From assembly GCF_015355755.1 (NCBI RefSeq), contig NZ_JACVEE010000007.1:62001-126000 (forward strand): a DNA stretch of 64,000 nt, read 5' to 3'. Both the position numbers and the translations under genes were made by a program. The notes beneath the pieces were generated by a model. That model ran no database searches, was not told the origin of the DNA, and saw only the letters and a list, made by a program, of their open reading frames with translations. Shown here piece by piece: positions 36,137-45,743 of this stretch (position 1 is its first letter; every line of letters starts with the position of its first letter). The DNA is from Nocardia sp. XZ_19_385 (lineage in GTDB: Bacteria; Actinomycetota; Actinomycetes; Mycobacteriales; Mycobacteriaceae).

Positions 36137-37037
36137 GTGTGGTGGTGGATTGTGCTGTGGCCGAGCTGGATTCGTTGATGGACAGGATCGGGGGCCGGTT
36201 TACGCGTCGAGCCGCGGGTGCGGGCGGGTGAGTATGTTTCGGGTCTGGTCGCGGGTTTAGAACGTAAGAACGGATGGACCCTCGCCGAACGCTCTGGTCG
36301 GCGAGCGCTCCGGATGGGATGCAGCGACTGCTGCGCGCGGCGGACTGGGACCACGAGGGTGTGCGTGACGACGTGCGTGACTACGTCGTCGAACGCCTCG
36401 GCGACCCCGGCGCGGTGCTAGCTGGTGACGAGACCGGATTCCTGAAGAAGGGCGTGAAATCGGTTGGGGTGCCCTCGTGGCAGCGGCTCTCGGTCGGTGC
36501 CGGCGCGCACGGTCCGCGCGGATTCGACTGGGCCCACCGACAGATCGAGGGCACCTGGAAGAGCGGGCGCGGGCACTGGCTGCTGGCCCGGCGCAGCATC
36601 AGCAACCCCGCTGAGATCGCTTACTACCTCTGCTACGGCCCGGCCACTACCAGGCTGGTAGATCTGGCCTGGACTGCCGGATCGCGCTGGCACGTGGAAG
36701 AAGCGTTTCAGCAGGCCAAAGGGGAGGCCGGGCTCGATCACTACCAGGTCCGCAAATGGCGCGCCTGGTATGCCCACATCACCCTGTCGATGCTCGCCAT
36801 TGCCTGACTCGCGGCCACGAAAACCCTTGCCGCAAAAGAGAACCAACGACCTCGATGAGGGCATGATCGCCCTCACGCTACCGGAGATCCGCCGCCTACT
36901 CATCGCGTTCGTCCTCACCCCGGTCCATGCCGCCGACCACATCTGGGCCTGGTCACGCTGGCCACGACGCCGACAACACCAAGCCCGGCTCTCGCACTAC
37001 CGGCGACGCGGCCACCCACCCGAGTGCAGTTGCAGTA
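36137..37037 (+). pseudogene. IS701-type transposase remnant (internally deleted, frameshifted)
   Basis: Pieces in three frames match the neighbouring IS701-type transposase: GEYVSGLVAGLERKNGWTLA, then VLAGDETGFLKKGVKSVGV (about 36415-36475). A jump over the central catalytic region follows, then WLLARRSISNPAEIAYYLCY, WHVEEAFQQAKGEAGLDHYQ and TLPEIRRLLIAFVLTP near the end. About half of a normal 400-residue transposase is missing. The next element is inserted directly at its right side. Confidence 0.78.
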
Positions 37038-38427
37038 CTAGCACGACAGTGGTATTTCGTTGTTTCATAATCGGTTTCGTTGTTGGCGGAGTTGGCGGGC
37101 GTGGTCTTGATGGCGTCGTCTCCAGTAGGACGCCGCCAGGGCGTGGGTGAGTGTGCGGGCTGGGTGTAGGACTATCGCCAGGAGACGGCGGATGTCGGCG
37201 ACTGTGAGTGGGCCCAACCCGCGTGGGCTTTTGGGTCGGTGGCCGCGGTGACGGCGAGGAAGGCGTGGGCCAGCATCGCGAGGGTGATGTGGCGGTACCA
37301 GGGTTCCCATTTCCGAACCTGGTAGTGGTCGAGGCCACATTGGTCCTTGGCGGCTTGGAAGCATTCCTCGACCGCCCATCTGGCTCCGGCGACCGCGACG
37401 ACCTGTTCGCGGTGACGGTGGCGGGGTGGAAACACAGGTAGTAGGCGATATCGGTCAGGTCATCGAGGGATCTGCGAGCCAGCAGGGTCCGCGCGTATCC
37501 GGCGGGGAGGTCCCCGAAATGCGGGAGGGTGGCCCACGCCCAGTCGTATACGCGTTCTCCGCGCACGCCGAGTCCGGCCGAGACCCGATGCCAGGCGTCG
37601 CCCGGTGCACGCCCGACCAGGGTGTCGACGCGTCGGCGACCGTCCAGATCGGTCACCGTTTGACGCACCGGCACTTCCAGAACGTAGGACAGGCGGCGGG
37701 CCTCACAGAATGCCCGGAACTTACCGTCGCGCCCGTAAGCGGCGTCCGCGGCCACCCACCCCGCGCTCACTCCGGCGTCCAGGGTCCGGGCGATCATCGT
37801 CTCCGCAAGCCTGGGCTTCGTTAAAAGTCCCTCTTCGCAACGGATTTCAGGAATTCCCGCCTCGGTGCACCGGTCGATGTCACCGATCCACGACTCGGGC
37901 AGGTAGAGCTCCCTGTCGATCAGCGCCCGACCCGAACGCCCGGCATAGGCCAAGAACACCCCCAGTTGAGAATTTTCCACACGCCCGGCGGTACCGGAAT
38001 ACTGGCGTTGTACCCCTGCCGACTTCACCCCCTTCTTCAAGAATGCGGTCTCGTCCGGCACCAGAACACCATCCGGGCAGGCCAAAGCCTCGGCCACATA
38101 CGAGCGCACACAATCGCGCAGCTCGTCGGCATCCCAGCGCGACCGATTCAGAAAGTGCTGCAACCGGCCGGGATCGACCTCCCCCGCGGCCTCGGACAAC
38201 TGCCAGGTGTTCTTGCGCTCCACAGGCGCCAGCAACCCCGTCAGATACGCCCGCGCCCACAGCCGCGGCTCCGCCCGATAGAACACCCCCGCCACCCGAG
38301 CGAACACCTCGTCGAAACCCGCCCGCCACGCCGAAACATCTTCGGCCACAACATCACCCAACACGGACGACAAAATACAACAACATCAGACATACTGCAG
38401 CGCAACGAAATACCACTGTCGTGCTAG
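37038..38427 (-). mobile_element. IS701-family insertion sequence with perfect 25-bp ends
   Basis: 1390 bp bounded by a perfect 25-base inverted repeat (37038-37062 and 38403-38427) that begins CTAGCACGACAGTGG. The outermost CTAG on both sides may itself be the 4-bp target duplication, as this family often duplicates such a tetramer; the repeat would then be 21 bases. It contains one transposase gene on the minus strand, frameshifted near its 3' end. Inserted beside an older relative at 36137-37037. Confidence 0.85.
37065..38373 (-). pseudogene. IS701-family transposase, C-terminal part frameshifted
   Basis: The N-terminal two thirds are open: AEPRLWARAYLTGLLAPVER, PDETAFLKKGVKSAGVQRQY (catalytic Asp region), SAGWVAADAAYGRDGKFRAF (second Asp), DLTDIAYYLCFHPATVT. 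The frame then breaks at about 37428. The remainder is found in a second frame (ARWAVEECFQAAKDQCGLDH with the catalytic Glu) and a third (LTVADIRRLLAIVLHPARTL). Two indels therefore separate it from a full 400-plus-residue enzyme. Given the perfect IS ends the loss is recent or an assembly artefact. Confidence 0.78.
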
Positions 38428-38612
38428 TCCGCCCTGCCCTGTTCCACGAACACGACCATCGAGATCGCAGGAGCGCGCAGGGAGGCTACGTCGGGCCGCC
38501 AGCTTTCCCTCGCGAGTGCGCTGCTGCGAAGACTGCTGCACGGCAGCGTGTTCGGATTTGTGGCAGCTCGTTCAAGGCGTGCCAGTGGACAGGAGCGCTG
38601 CGCTAGCGCCGG

Positions 38613-39842
38613 TTAGCTATCCGCCGCGTCGGGATTGAAGTAGCTGCGCCACGCGTGGTGTGCGGCGATGCTGCGAAGGAGGGGAGCGACGAGAGACTCC
38701 GCCACGGCTCGGGGATCGCGGGTGAGGTCGAGCAGCGTTGCTTCGGTGGCCCGCTCGTAGGTCTCGGCAGTGAAGATTGACCCCTCCCGGCCAAAATCCC
38801 GATTTGCGAGGGTCCAGGACTGGGCTCCCCGAAGCCCGGTGATGACCAAACCGATCCGCCACGTGCCGGTGAATCCGTAGCGCTCCGCGACCTGCGCGGC
38901 CACGCGCACCAGCAGGTCGGTGTTACCGATGATCAAGGTTTCGAAGATAACCTCCGTCGGTGGCGGCTGTGGCGCGACATGGGTGAATGTCAGTGTTTCG
39001 ACAGCGCGCTCGGAGGCCAGCAGAAGTGATCCGTCTTCGTGAAAGCTGAGTTCGGCTGCCTTCTGCTCGCCCTGCCAGCGCCCGTTGTACATGCCGGTCG
39101 TCAGAGCGACCGCGTTGGCCCGGCGTCCGAAGCCGCTGGCATCGGCCAGAGTTGGGGAGTAGCCTCCGTGCTCAGGTTTCGCAGCCGAGCGCACGAGTTG
39201 GAGCACTCCTTCGTGCCAGTCTGCCGGGTCGGTTAGTGGCACCAAGAGATCGTCAGGGGCACCGAGGGGTTCGGCGAGGATGGCCAAGATCGAGTTGCGG
39301 CCCTTGCGCGGGCCGAGCTCGGCGATGGCGCGGTGGGTGTTGGCGATGATGTCGCTGCGCCCGCCGAGTCGGCGTTGGTGCAGTCGCAGGACTTCTTCCT
39401 GAGGCAGGACGCGATTCTTCTTGTCGCCGCGCCCGTAGTAGCGGCCGTCGACCATGTGCGGGGCGCGCGGCGACTGGGGGATGTGGACGATGAGGTAGCC
39501 GAAACCGGGTTTGCGGGCAGCGTCGATACGGGTCGTGGTGACCTGGACCGCTTCGTGCACAGCCGTGGCGGCGATGCTTTCGATGCGTTCGGGCAGGCCG
39601 GCCAGCTCGATCGGCCACAGGCTCAGGGCGCCCTGTTCGTCCTCATCGATGCCGATGACGATGATGCCGCCGTCGAGAGCGAAAGCCGCGATGTCACAGG
39701 CGATCTTGCCATTGGCGGACTTTCTGGGGTCCAGCGTGCGCTTCAGGTCGAGGTAGTGAGTTTCCTCGAGTAACCCGTTGTCGAGCGCAGTGGAAAGTTC
39801 AACCTCGGTGCGGGGGCTCCAAAGTGATCCGGTGTGCGTCAC
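38613..39842 (-). CDS. Schlafen/AlbA_2-domain protein
   Basis: 409 residues. The N-terminal half carries the AlbA_2 (Schlafen) signature: EETHYLDLKRTLD, then KIACDIAAFALDGGIIVIGI, and further on HIPQSPRAPHMVDGRYYGRG. This fold binds nucleic acid and in some relatives is a nuclease; bacterial members are often found near mobile elements and defence genes. The C-terminal 250 residues are unrecognised. GTG start without a strong ribosome-binding site. It stands alone between IS debris and the small gene at 39970. Confidence 0.72.
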   Translation of the reverse strand: MTHTGSLWSPRTEVELSTALDNGLLEETHYLDLKRTLDPRKSANGKIACDIAAFALDGGIIVIGIDEDEQGALSLWPIELAGLPERIESIAATAVHEAVQVTTTRIDAARKPGFGYLIVHIPQSPRAPHMVDGRYYGRGDKKNRVLPQEEVLRLHQRRLGGRSDIIANTHRAIAELGPRKGRNSILAILAEPLGAPDDLLVPLTDPADWHEGVLQLVRSAAKPEHGGYSPTLADASGFGRRANAVALTTGMYNGRWQGEQKAAELSFHEDGSLLLASERAVETLTFTHVAPQPPPTEVIFETLIIGNTDLLVRVAAQVAERYGFTGTWRIGLVITGLRGAQSWTLANRDFGREGSIFTAETYERATEATLLDLTRDPRAVAESLVAPLLRSIAAHHAWRSYFNPDAADS

Positions 39843-39969
39843 GAGGGTGCAGCGTAGCGGCGGGGTCTGCCTGCAAACAGCGATTTTCGCTGCAACACGC
39901 GTAGGAGTAAGGGTCCTGGCTGAAAAGATCTGAGTTCAATGGCGCGCCAGTGGTTTTCGTGGGGACAAA

Positions 39970-40299
39970 CTACCTCGGGAGGTCGCGGCTCTGTGCACCG
40001 TCGTCGCCGAAATCGTCGAACGGCAAGTTGGCCTCACCGCGTGGAGGGTTACCGGAGCGACGTCGGGATGGCTTGGTGAGGGTGAGTTCGCTGGGGGAGA
40101 AGGCGAGGGTGTCGTTCAACCCGGCGGGGCGCACGCGTAAGGAGTCGGGTTCGGAGAGGTCGGCGACGGCGACCACCTTGCCGGATCGGCCTTCGACCAT
40201 GCCGGCCGCAGCCTCGGTGAAGTAGACACGGGGCGCTCGTCCAGATTCGATTGCCGTGGCGATTACCTGGATCTGGTTGTCAGACAACGAGGTCGGCAT
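39970..40299 (-). CDS. Small conserved-looking protein of unknown function
   Basis: 109 residues beginning MPTSLSDNQIQVIATAIESG, then RAPRVYFTEAAAGMVEGRSG and SLRVRPAGLNDTLAFSPSEL, ending in a basic and acidic tail. GGAGG lies six bases before the ATG at 40299, which supports the start over one five codons upstream. It reads like a small soluble alpha/beta domain with a disordered tail. I do not recognise the family. Not in an obvious operon with the Schlafen-type gene (130-base gap). Confidence 0.6.
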   Translation of the reverse strand: MPTSLSDNQIQVIATAIESGRAPRVYFTEAAAGMVEGRSGKVVAVADLSEPDSLRVRPAGLNDTLAFSPSELTLTKPSRRRSGNPPRGEANLPFDDFGDDGAQSRDLPR

Positions 40300-40771
40300 G
40301 ATGTCCTCCGGCACAAATCGGCTGTCCTATAGAGGATGCCCGACAGCACCGACATCATGTTTGGCGGTCGCTCTGGCTCGGTGCTCGCGACGAATCGGCG
40401 ACCGAAAGGCGGGGCTTAACGCCGGCATCGTCCTGGGGCCTCGGGCCAGCCTGCCCGGACCCACCTTCGCGCGACGCTCCGCACACCCGGGGTCAATGTG
40501 AGGCAGTCCGTCAGAATGATCGCGGCCACGGGCTGGGCGCTGCGGTGCGAGCGGGTTGTCGGACGGGGTGTTTCGCTACAGCCGCGTGCTGCTCGGTTCG
40601 GTGATGATTCAAGCGAGAACGGTCTCTGGACTCAGAGATAATTTGTGACCCGGGTTTACTTTGCGTCCCTAGTTCATTATCGTGCGGTCCAGACCGGCTG
40701 GGGCTGTGAGGCCAACCACTGTTAGCTGCCCGTCGAGTCGCGCATCACAAGGTTTGCTGCAGGAGGAATTG
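40300..40771. promoter_or_regulatory. Intergenic region between the small gene and mce operon 2
   Basis: About 470 bases with no recognisable gene. CATGATGTC at 40297-40305 and its complement at 40351-40359 form a spaced inverted repeat over the start of the small gene. The part from about 40630 to 40680 is AT-richer and probably holds the promoter of mce operon 2. AGGAGG at 40761-40766 serves the GTG start at 40772. Confidence 0.4.
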
Positions 40772-41964
40772 GTGTCTCGGACCGTTTTGCTAGGCGCTAC
40801 CGGGTACATGGGAGCGCGGATTCTCGGTGCCCTCGCCGGGGATCAGCGTGCTTCGGTGCTCCTCCTCGGGCGGTCGGCCACTCGATTGCGGGAAGTTTCC
40901 GGCGCCTCGTCGGTGGACTGTGAGATCGCGGAGGCCGACGTGTCGGTGCCGGGGGCGCTGGATGGTTTGCTGCGCGGTGACGACGTGGTCGTTTCGACGG
41001 TGGGCCCGTTTCTGCGGCTGGGGCGGGAGGCGGCGCGGGCGGCGGCTAAAGCTGGCGCGGTATACCTGGATTCGACCGGTGTGCCGCCGTTCATCGAGTG
41101 GATGTCCCGGACCCTGGGATCGAGCGCTGTCGATACGGGGGCATTGCTGGTTCCCGCTTTCGGTTACGACTTCGTGCCCGGCCATGTCGCTGCGGCGTCC
41201 GCGCTCGACGAAGCGGGACCGAGGCGGTGGCGGCGGAGATCGGATACTTCCTCGCCCCGGGTCTGCCGGGCACACCGGGTATCGAGGAGGTCCCGACGTT
41301 GCGGCAACTGATCGGCTTGACCACGCCCGGCACCAGAGCTTCGCTGACCGGAGGGGTGGCCGAAGCGTCGTTCGCGTTCCGCCGCGACCCCTCGGATCTG
41401 TTCGGTGTCCGGCGCGCCGCCGGCGGGGAGCGGCTGTTGCGCTTCGGAATCGCGGGGACCGAGCGCACGGCGCTGACTATCGGCGCGTCCGAACATTTCG
41501 GGCTGCCCGAGGTCCATGAACATTTGGAGCGGGTCGATGTGGGGTTGGGCTGGTTCGGCACCGCCACCCCGATGATCCAGCGGCTCACCTCACTCGGTAG
41601 CCGGGTGTTGCGCTCATCGGCCACGGGATCGGCCACTCAGCGCCTGGCCGAGCGGCTCCCGTGGCAGATGGCGCTACCCAGCTTGCCCGGGCGCACACTG
41701 GTCGCCGCGCGGGCCTTGGATCGCGACGGTGTCTCGTTGGCTTTGTCGGGGCTCGAGGGGCCGGAACCCTACGAATTCACCGCACGGCTATTGGCCACCA
41801 CCGCAACAGCATTCGCGGCCGATCGACCTGACCCCACCGGTGTTCGCGGGCCGCTGTCGGCCGTCGGCGCTGCCGCCCTGCGGGAATATACCGAGGCCGC
41901 GGGGCTGCGCTCCGCATGCTTGAATCCTCTCTCGCCGACGGGCCCTGGGGAGTCGGCCCGGTGA
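40772..41964 (+). pseudogene. Saccharopine-dehydrogenase-like (trans-acting enoyl-reductase-like) protein with one frameshift
   Basis: N-terminal frame from GTG 40772: RTVLLGATGYMGARILGALA and DDVVVSTVGPFLRLGREAAR, an NAD(P)-binding fold. After loss of one base near 41217 the gene continues as TEAVAAEIGYFLAPGLPG through FAADRPDPTGVRGPLSAVGA to a stop at 41964. Together they give a normal-looking protein of about 397 residues of the saccharopine dehydrogenase-like NADP-binding family, some members of which reduce lipid double bonds. The stop overlaps the yrbEA start, so it is the first gene of mce operon 2. A single indel may be an assembly error. Confidence 0.75.
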
Positions 41965-42806
41965 CTCGCGCGGACTCACCGGGCGAGGCCAAGGAGATCG
42001 CCAGACTCGCGGGCGCGAACGTTTCCCGCACGGCGCGGTCGAGCCTGCGGACTTTCGGCCGGGTGGCGCTGCTGGCCGGGGAGACTGGGCGCGGCGCGGT
42101 GACCGACCTGGTGTCCGGCCGCTTCCAGTGGCGCGAAATGCTGCTGCAGACTTGGTATCTGATCACGGTGACCGCAATACCCGCGGTCCTCATGGCGGTG
42201 CCGTTCGGTGTGGTCGTCTCCATCCAGGTCGGCAATCTCATCCATCAGATCGGCGCGGATTCGCTGATCGGCGCGGCCGGGGGGCTCGGGGTGATCCAGC
42301 AGGGCGCGCCCATCGCCACCGGGCTATTACTCGGTGGCGCGGGAGCTTCGGCGATCGCCGCCGACCTGGGCGCGCGGACCATTCGCGATGAGATCGACGC
42401 GCTGCGGGTGATGGGTATCAGTCCCGTGCACCGGCTGGTGATTCCGCGTGCGGTCGCGATGCTGCTGGTCGCTCCGCTGCTGAACATCCTGATCATCTTC
42501 GTCGGCGTCGTCGCGGGTTACGCGGTGGCCATCGGGGCGCAGAACGTCACTCCGGGCAGTTACTGGGCGACCTTCGGTGCGTTCACCTCGCTGACCGATA
42601 TCTGGATTTCGCTGGTGAAAGCCTTGTTGTTCGGGTTCATCGTGGTCATCGTGGCCTGTCAGCGTGGGCTGGAGGCCGGAGGCGGGCCGCGCGGGGTGGC
42701 CGACGGCGTGAATGCTGCGGTGGTGCTCTCGGTTGCCGGGATCATCGTGGTCAATCTTGCGATCACCCAGGTGGTCACGATGTTCATGCCGGTGCGGGTG
42801 GCGTGA
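41961..42806 (+). CDS. YrbEA-type permease, mce operon 2 (MlaE family)
   Basis: 281-residue MlaE-family permease: GAAGGLGVIQQGAPIATGLL, coupling helix AADLGARTIRDEIDALRVMG and GISPVHRLVIPR, closely parallel to the operon-1 YrbEA. The start is taken as the GTG at 41961 that overlaps the preceding stop (GTGA); an ATG at 41916 in the upstream gene is possible. The first 50 residues are hydrophilic. It overlaps yrbEB by four bases. Confidence 0.92.
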   Translation: MTRADSPGEAKEIARLAGANVSRTARSSLRTFGRVALLAGETGRGAVTDLVSGRFQWREMLLQTWYLITVTAIPAVLMAVPFGVVVSIQVGNLIHQIGADSLIGAAGGLGVIQQGAPIATGLLLGGAGASAIAADLGARTIRDEIDALRVMGISPVHRLVIPRAVAMLLVAPLLNILIIFVGVVAGYAVAIGAQNVTPGSYWATFGAFTSLTDIWISLVKALLFGFIVVIVACQRGLEAGGGPRGVADGVNAAVVLSVAGIIVVNLAITQVVTMFMPVRVA

Positions 42807-43672
42807 TGGCCGTTTCCTCCTATCACCCCAAGGGCTTGCGCTTGGCCCACCGGATGCTGGCGGCGCGCGGCAAGATCTTCGCGCCGTTCGACAGTCTGGG
42901 TTTCGCGCTGCGTTTCACCGGGCAGGCGCTGGCGGCCATTCCGCTGACACTGCGCCGCTATCGCGGGGAGACGTTGCGCACCATCACCGACATGACTTGG
43001 GGCCGAGGCTCTTTCATCGTCGGCGGTGGCGCGGTCCCGATGCTGATCGTGCTCGGCGTCGCCGTGGGCGCCGCCACCGGCATCCAGGCTTTCGCCGTCT
43101 TGGACCTGATCGGGCTGGGCCCGGTGACCGGTGTGGTGTCGGCGTTCGCCAACACCCGCGAACTCGCGCCTATCGTCGCCGCGGTTGGATTCGCCGCCCA
43201 GGCGGGCTGCCGGATGACCGCCGAGATCGGGTCGATGCGCATTTCGGAGGAGATCGACGCGCTGGAATCGCTTGGCCTGCGGTCGATTCCCTATGTGGTC
43301 ACCACCCGGGTGATCGGGGGAGCGGTGGCGATCGTGCCGACCTTCTTGATCGCGCTGATTCTGTCCTACCTGTCGTGCTCGACGGTGGTGGTGCTACTGC
43401 ACGGCCAGGCCGCCGGGGTCTATGACCACTACTTCTCGCAATTCACCAGCGGCTTCGATGTTTTCGCGGCCGTGCTGAAGATCCTGGTCTTCGGGGTGGC
43501 GGTGATTCTCATCCACTGCTACTACGGGTTCTTCGCCACCGGCGGGCCGGAAGGGGTCGGTGTCGCCTCGGGGCGGGCGGTGCGCGCGAGCTTCGTGGCG
43601 ATCATCGGTTTGGACATGGTGATGACGCTGGCCCTGTGGGGCGTCAACTCCTCGATCGAATTCACCGGGTGA
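42803..43672 (+). CDS. YrbEB-type permease, mce operon 2 (MlaE family)
   Basis: 289 residues, MlaE family: GFAAQAGCRMTAEIGSMRIS followed by EEIDALESLGLRS, with hydrophobic segments throughout. The N-terminus YHPKGLRLAHRM parallels SSYVPKGFRWTG in operon 1. With YrbEA it forms the membrane core of the transporter. Its TGA overlaps the mceA GTG. Confidence 0.92.
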   Translation: MMAVSSYHPKGLRLAHRMLAARGKIFAPFDSLGFALRFTGQALAAIPLTLRRYRGETLRTITDMTWGRGSFIVGGGAVPMLIVLGVAVGAATGIQAFAVLDLIGLGPVTGVVSAFANTRELAPIVAAVGFAAQAGCRMTAEIGSMRISEEIDALESLGLRSIPYVVTTRVIGGAVAIVPTFLIALILSYLSCSTVVVLLHGQAAGVYDHYFSQFTSGFDVFAAVLKILVFGVAVILIHCYYGFFATGGPEGVGVASGRAVRASFVAIIGLDMVMTLALWGVNSSIEFTG

Positions 43673-44736
43673 GCCCGATGCCGCAATTCACTATGCCCGG
43701 CGTGAACATCAGCCGCGTCGGCGCGCGTCTGACCGGCATCCTTGCTGTCGCCCTCGCGGTCTGCGTCGGCGTCGCCATCACCGCTTTCGACAACGCCGGC
43801 GACGCACGGAACTTGCGTCTGCAATTGCGCACCGATCAGGTTGGCGACGGTGTCACCACCGGCACCCGGATCCGGTTCGACGGCGTGGAGGTCGGGCGGG
43901 TCACCGCGGTGGACGCCCTCGGCGACGCCGCCCAGATGCTCAGTGTCGAGCTCGACCGCACCCAGGTCAGCGCACTCACCGATACCCTGCGCGTCGATTA
44001 CGCCCCGGAGAATCTGTTCGGAATCACCAGCCTGGCACTGCATTCCGGCGTCGGCGGCCAACCGCTGCGCGCGGGTACCGTGCTCGATTTGACCGGCCGC
44101 ACCACCGATCTCACCATGGGCACGCTGTTGCGCTCGCTCACCGAAACCTCGACCGAGGTCTTCACTCCCCAGCTGACGGCTCTGCTCACCCGAGTCGGCA
44201 GCGACCTGCGCGCCTTCACTCCGATCCTGCGGGCCATGGTCAGCCTCGGGCGCACGGTCGCCGACACCCAGCAGTATCTGCCTTCCTACCTGATCGATCA
44301 GTACGCGCAATTCCTCGACGGCACAGGCGCGTTCGGCTCGTCAACATTCGTTCTGTTGCACAGTGTCCTCAACATCGAGGCCTTCGTCACCGACCGGCCC
44401 GGCTACGACGCCGGGGTCGACATGATCGCCAACGAGCTGTTCCCGACCATCGCCACCACACTCGACACCGCCCGCAAACATCTGGGCGGTTACGCCGATG
44501 TGGCCGCGCCGCTGCTGTCGGCCATCGCCGCGACTGTCCCCACGCCGGGCCGGTCGCAGGCCGAACTGAGTGAGCTACTCACCCGCCTGGACCGAATCTT
44601 CGCCGAGGCCCCGGAGGGACCCAGAGTCCGCGTGGCGATGGTTCTGCGCACCGTTCCCGGTCTGGCGGTCCCACTGCTCGGACAGTCGGCCGCGCTGCCC
44701 GTCCTGTCCCCGGAGGGCGTGCGATGGCCACGCTGA
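43669..44736 (+). CDS. MceA, mce operon 2
   Basis: GTG start at 43669 (GTGA overlap), or ATG at 43678 (MPQFTMPGVNIS). N-terminal membrane anchor (TGILAVALAVCVGVAITAF), MlaD domain with TRIRFDGVEVGRVTAVDALG and APENLFGITSLALHSG, then helical repeats to LRTVPGLAVPLLGQSAALPV. 355 residues, like MceA of operon 1. It ends 13 bases inside mceB. Confidence 0.9.
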   Translation: MSPMPQFTMPGVNISRVGARLTGILAVALAVCVGVAITAFDNAGDARNLRLQLRTDQVGDGVTTGTRIRFDGVEVGRVTAVDALGDAAQMLSVELDRTQVSALTDTLRVDYAPENLFGITSLALHSGVGGQPLRAGTVLDLTGRTTDLTMGTLLRSLTETSTEVFTPQLTALLTRVGSDLRAFTPILRAMVSLGRTVADTQQYLPSYLIDQYAQFLDGTGAFGSSTFVLLHSVLNIEAFVTDRPGYDAGVDMIANELFPTIATTLDTARKHLGGYADVAAPLLSAIAATVPTPGRSQAELSELLTRLDRIFAEAPEGPRVRVAMVLRTVPGLAVPLLGQSAALPVLSPEGVRWPR

Positions 44737-45743
44737 CGACACGCTCGGTGCTGTGGCGACTTGCTCTGTTCGCGACCACGATCGCCGTGCTGCTCCTGGT
44801 GATCATTACCGCCATCACCCGCCCGGTCGGCACCGAAACCACCGGCTACCGGGCCGAATTCAGCGACGTGAACGGTCTGCGTGTCGGCAGCGACGTCCGC
44901 ATGTACGGCGTGGGGGTCGGCAAGGTCGAGGCGATCGAGCTCTCCGGCGCGACCGCGGTCGTCGAGTTCACCGTCGAACGCGAGCGCCCGGTCTACCTCA
45001 GCACGGTGCCCGCCATCCGCTACCAGTCCTTGACCGGGCAACGCTATATCGATCTGCGTCAACCGGATCGTCCCGGCGAGCGGCTCGCGCCCGGCAGGAC
45101 AGTGCCGCTCGACAAGACCATTCCGTCCTTCGACCTCACCCAGTTGTTCAACGGCCTGCAACCGGTGCTGCGTGAGTTCTCCCCGGAGGCGCTCAACCAG
45201 TTCACCGAATCCGTGCTCGCCGTCATCGAGGGCAACGGCGCCGGTGTGGGCCCCGCACTGGACGCTTTCGAACGCATGAGCCGCTACGTCAGCGATCGCC
45301 AAACCGTGCTGTCGACGATCGTGACGAACCTCGAGGGCATCAACCGCCAGATCGGGGGTCGCTCACAATATCTGACGGTGCTGCTGCGCGGACTGGCCGA
45401 AGTATTCACCGTCTTCCGCGAAAAGCTGGACGGGCTCATCGGTTTCGCGGCGGTGGCGCCCTCGACACTGGGGCCGCTCAACAGCCTGCTCGCCACCCTG
45501 GGGTTCACCGAGACCACCAACCCGAACCTCGATTCGGCGCTGCGGCGGCTGTTTCCGGACCCGCAGCAAGCACTCGCCGTCCTCGGCAAGCTCCCCGGTC
45601 TGCTGCAGCAGCTCGCCAATCTGCTCCCGCCGCCCGGCCCGGGCGCTCGCGCCGACCTGACCTGCTCGCAGGGCGCCGCCGCATTGCCCATGCCGATCGA
45701 AGTGATGATCAGCGGACAAAGGATCGCCGTATGCAACGGGTGA
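44724..45743 (+). CDS. MceB, mce operon 2
   Basis: 339 residues. Membrane anchor WRLALFATTIAVLLLVIITA, MlaD core SDVRMYGVGVGKVEAIELSG and YQSLTGQRYIDLRQPD, helical tail, C-terminus SGQRIAVCNG. Overlaps both neighbours, indicating coupled translation. Same family position as 2205-3212. Confidence 0.9.
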   Translation: MATLTTRSVLWRLALFATTIAVLLLVIITAITRPVGTETTGYRAEFSDVNGLRVGSDVRMYGVGVGKVEAIELSGATAVVEFTVERERPVYLSTVPAIRYQSLTGQRYIDLRQPDRPGERLAPGRTVPLDKTIPSFDLTQLFNGLQPVLREFSPEALNQFTESVLAVIEGNGAGVGPALDAFERMSRYVSDRQTVLSTIVTNLEGINRQIGGRSQYLTVLLRGLAEVFTVFREKLDGLIGFAAVAPSTLGPLNSLLATLGFTETTNPNLDSALRRLFPDPQQALAVLGKLPGLLQQLANLLPPPGPGARADLTCSQGAAALPMPIEVMISGQRIAVCNG

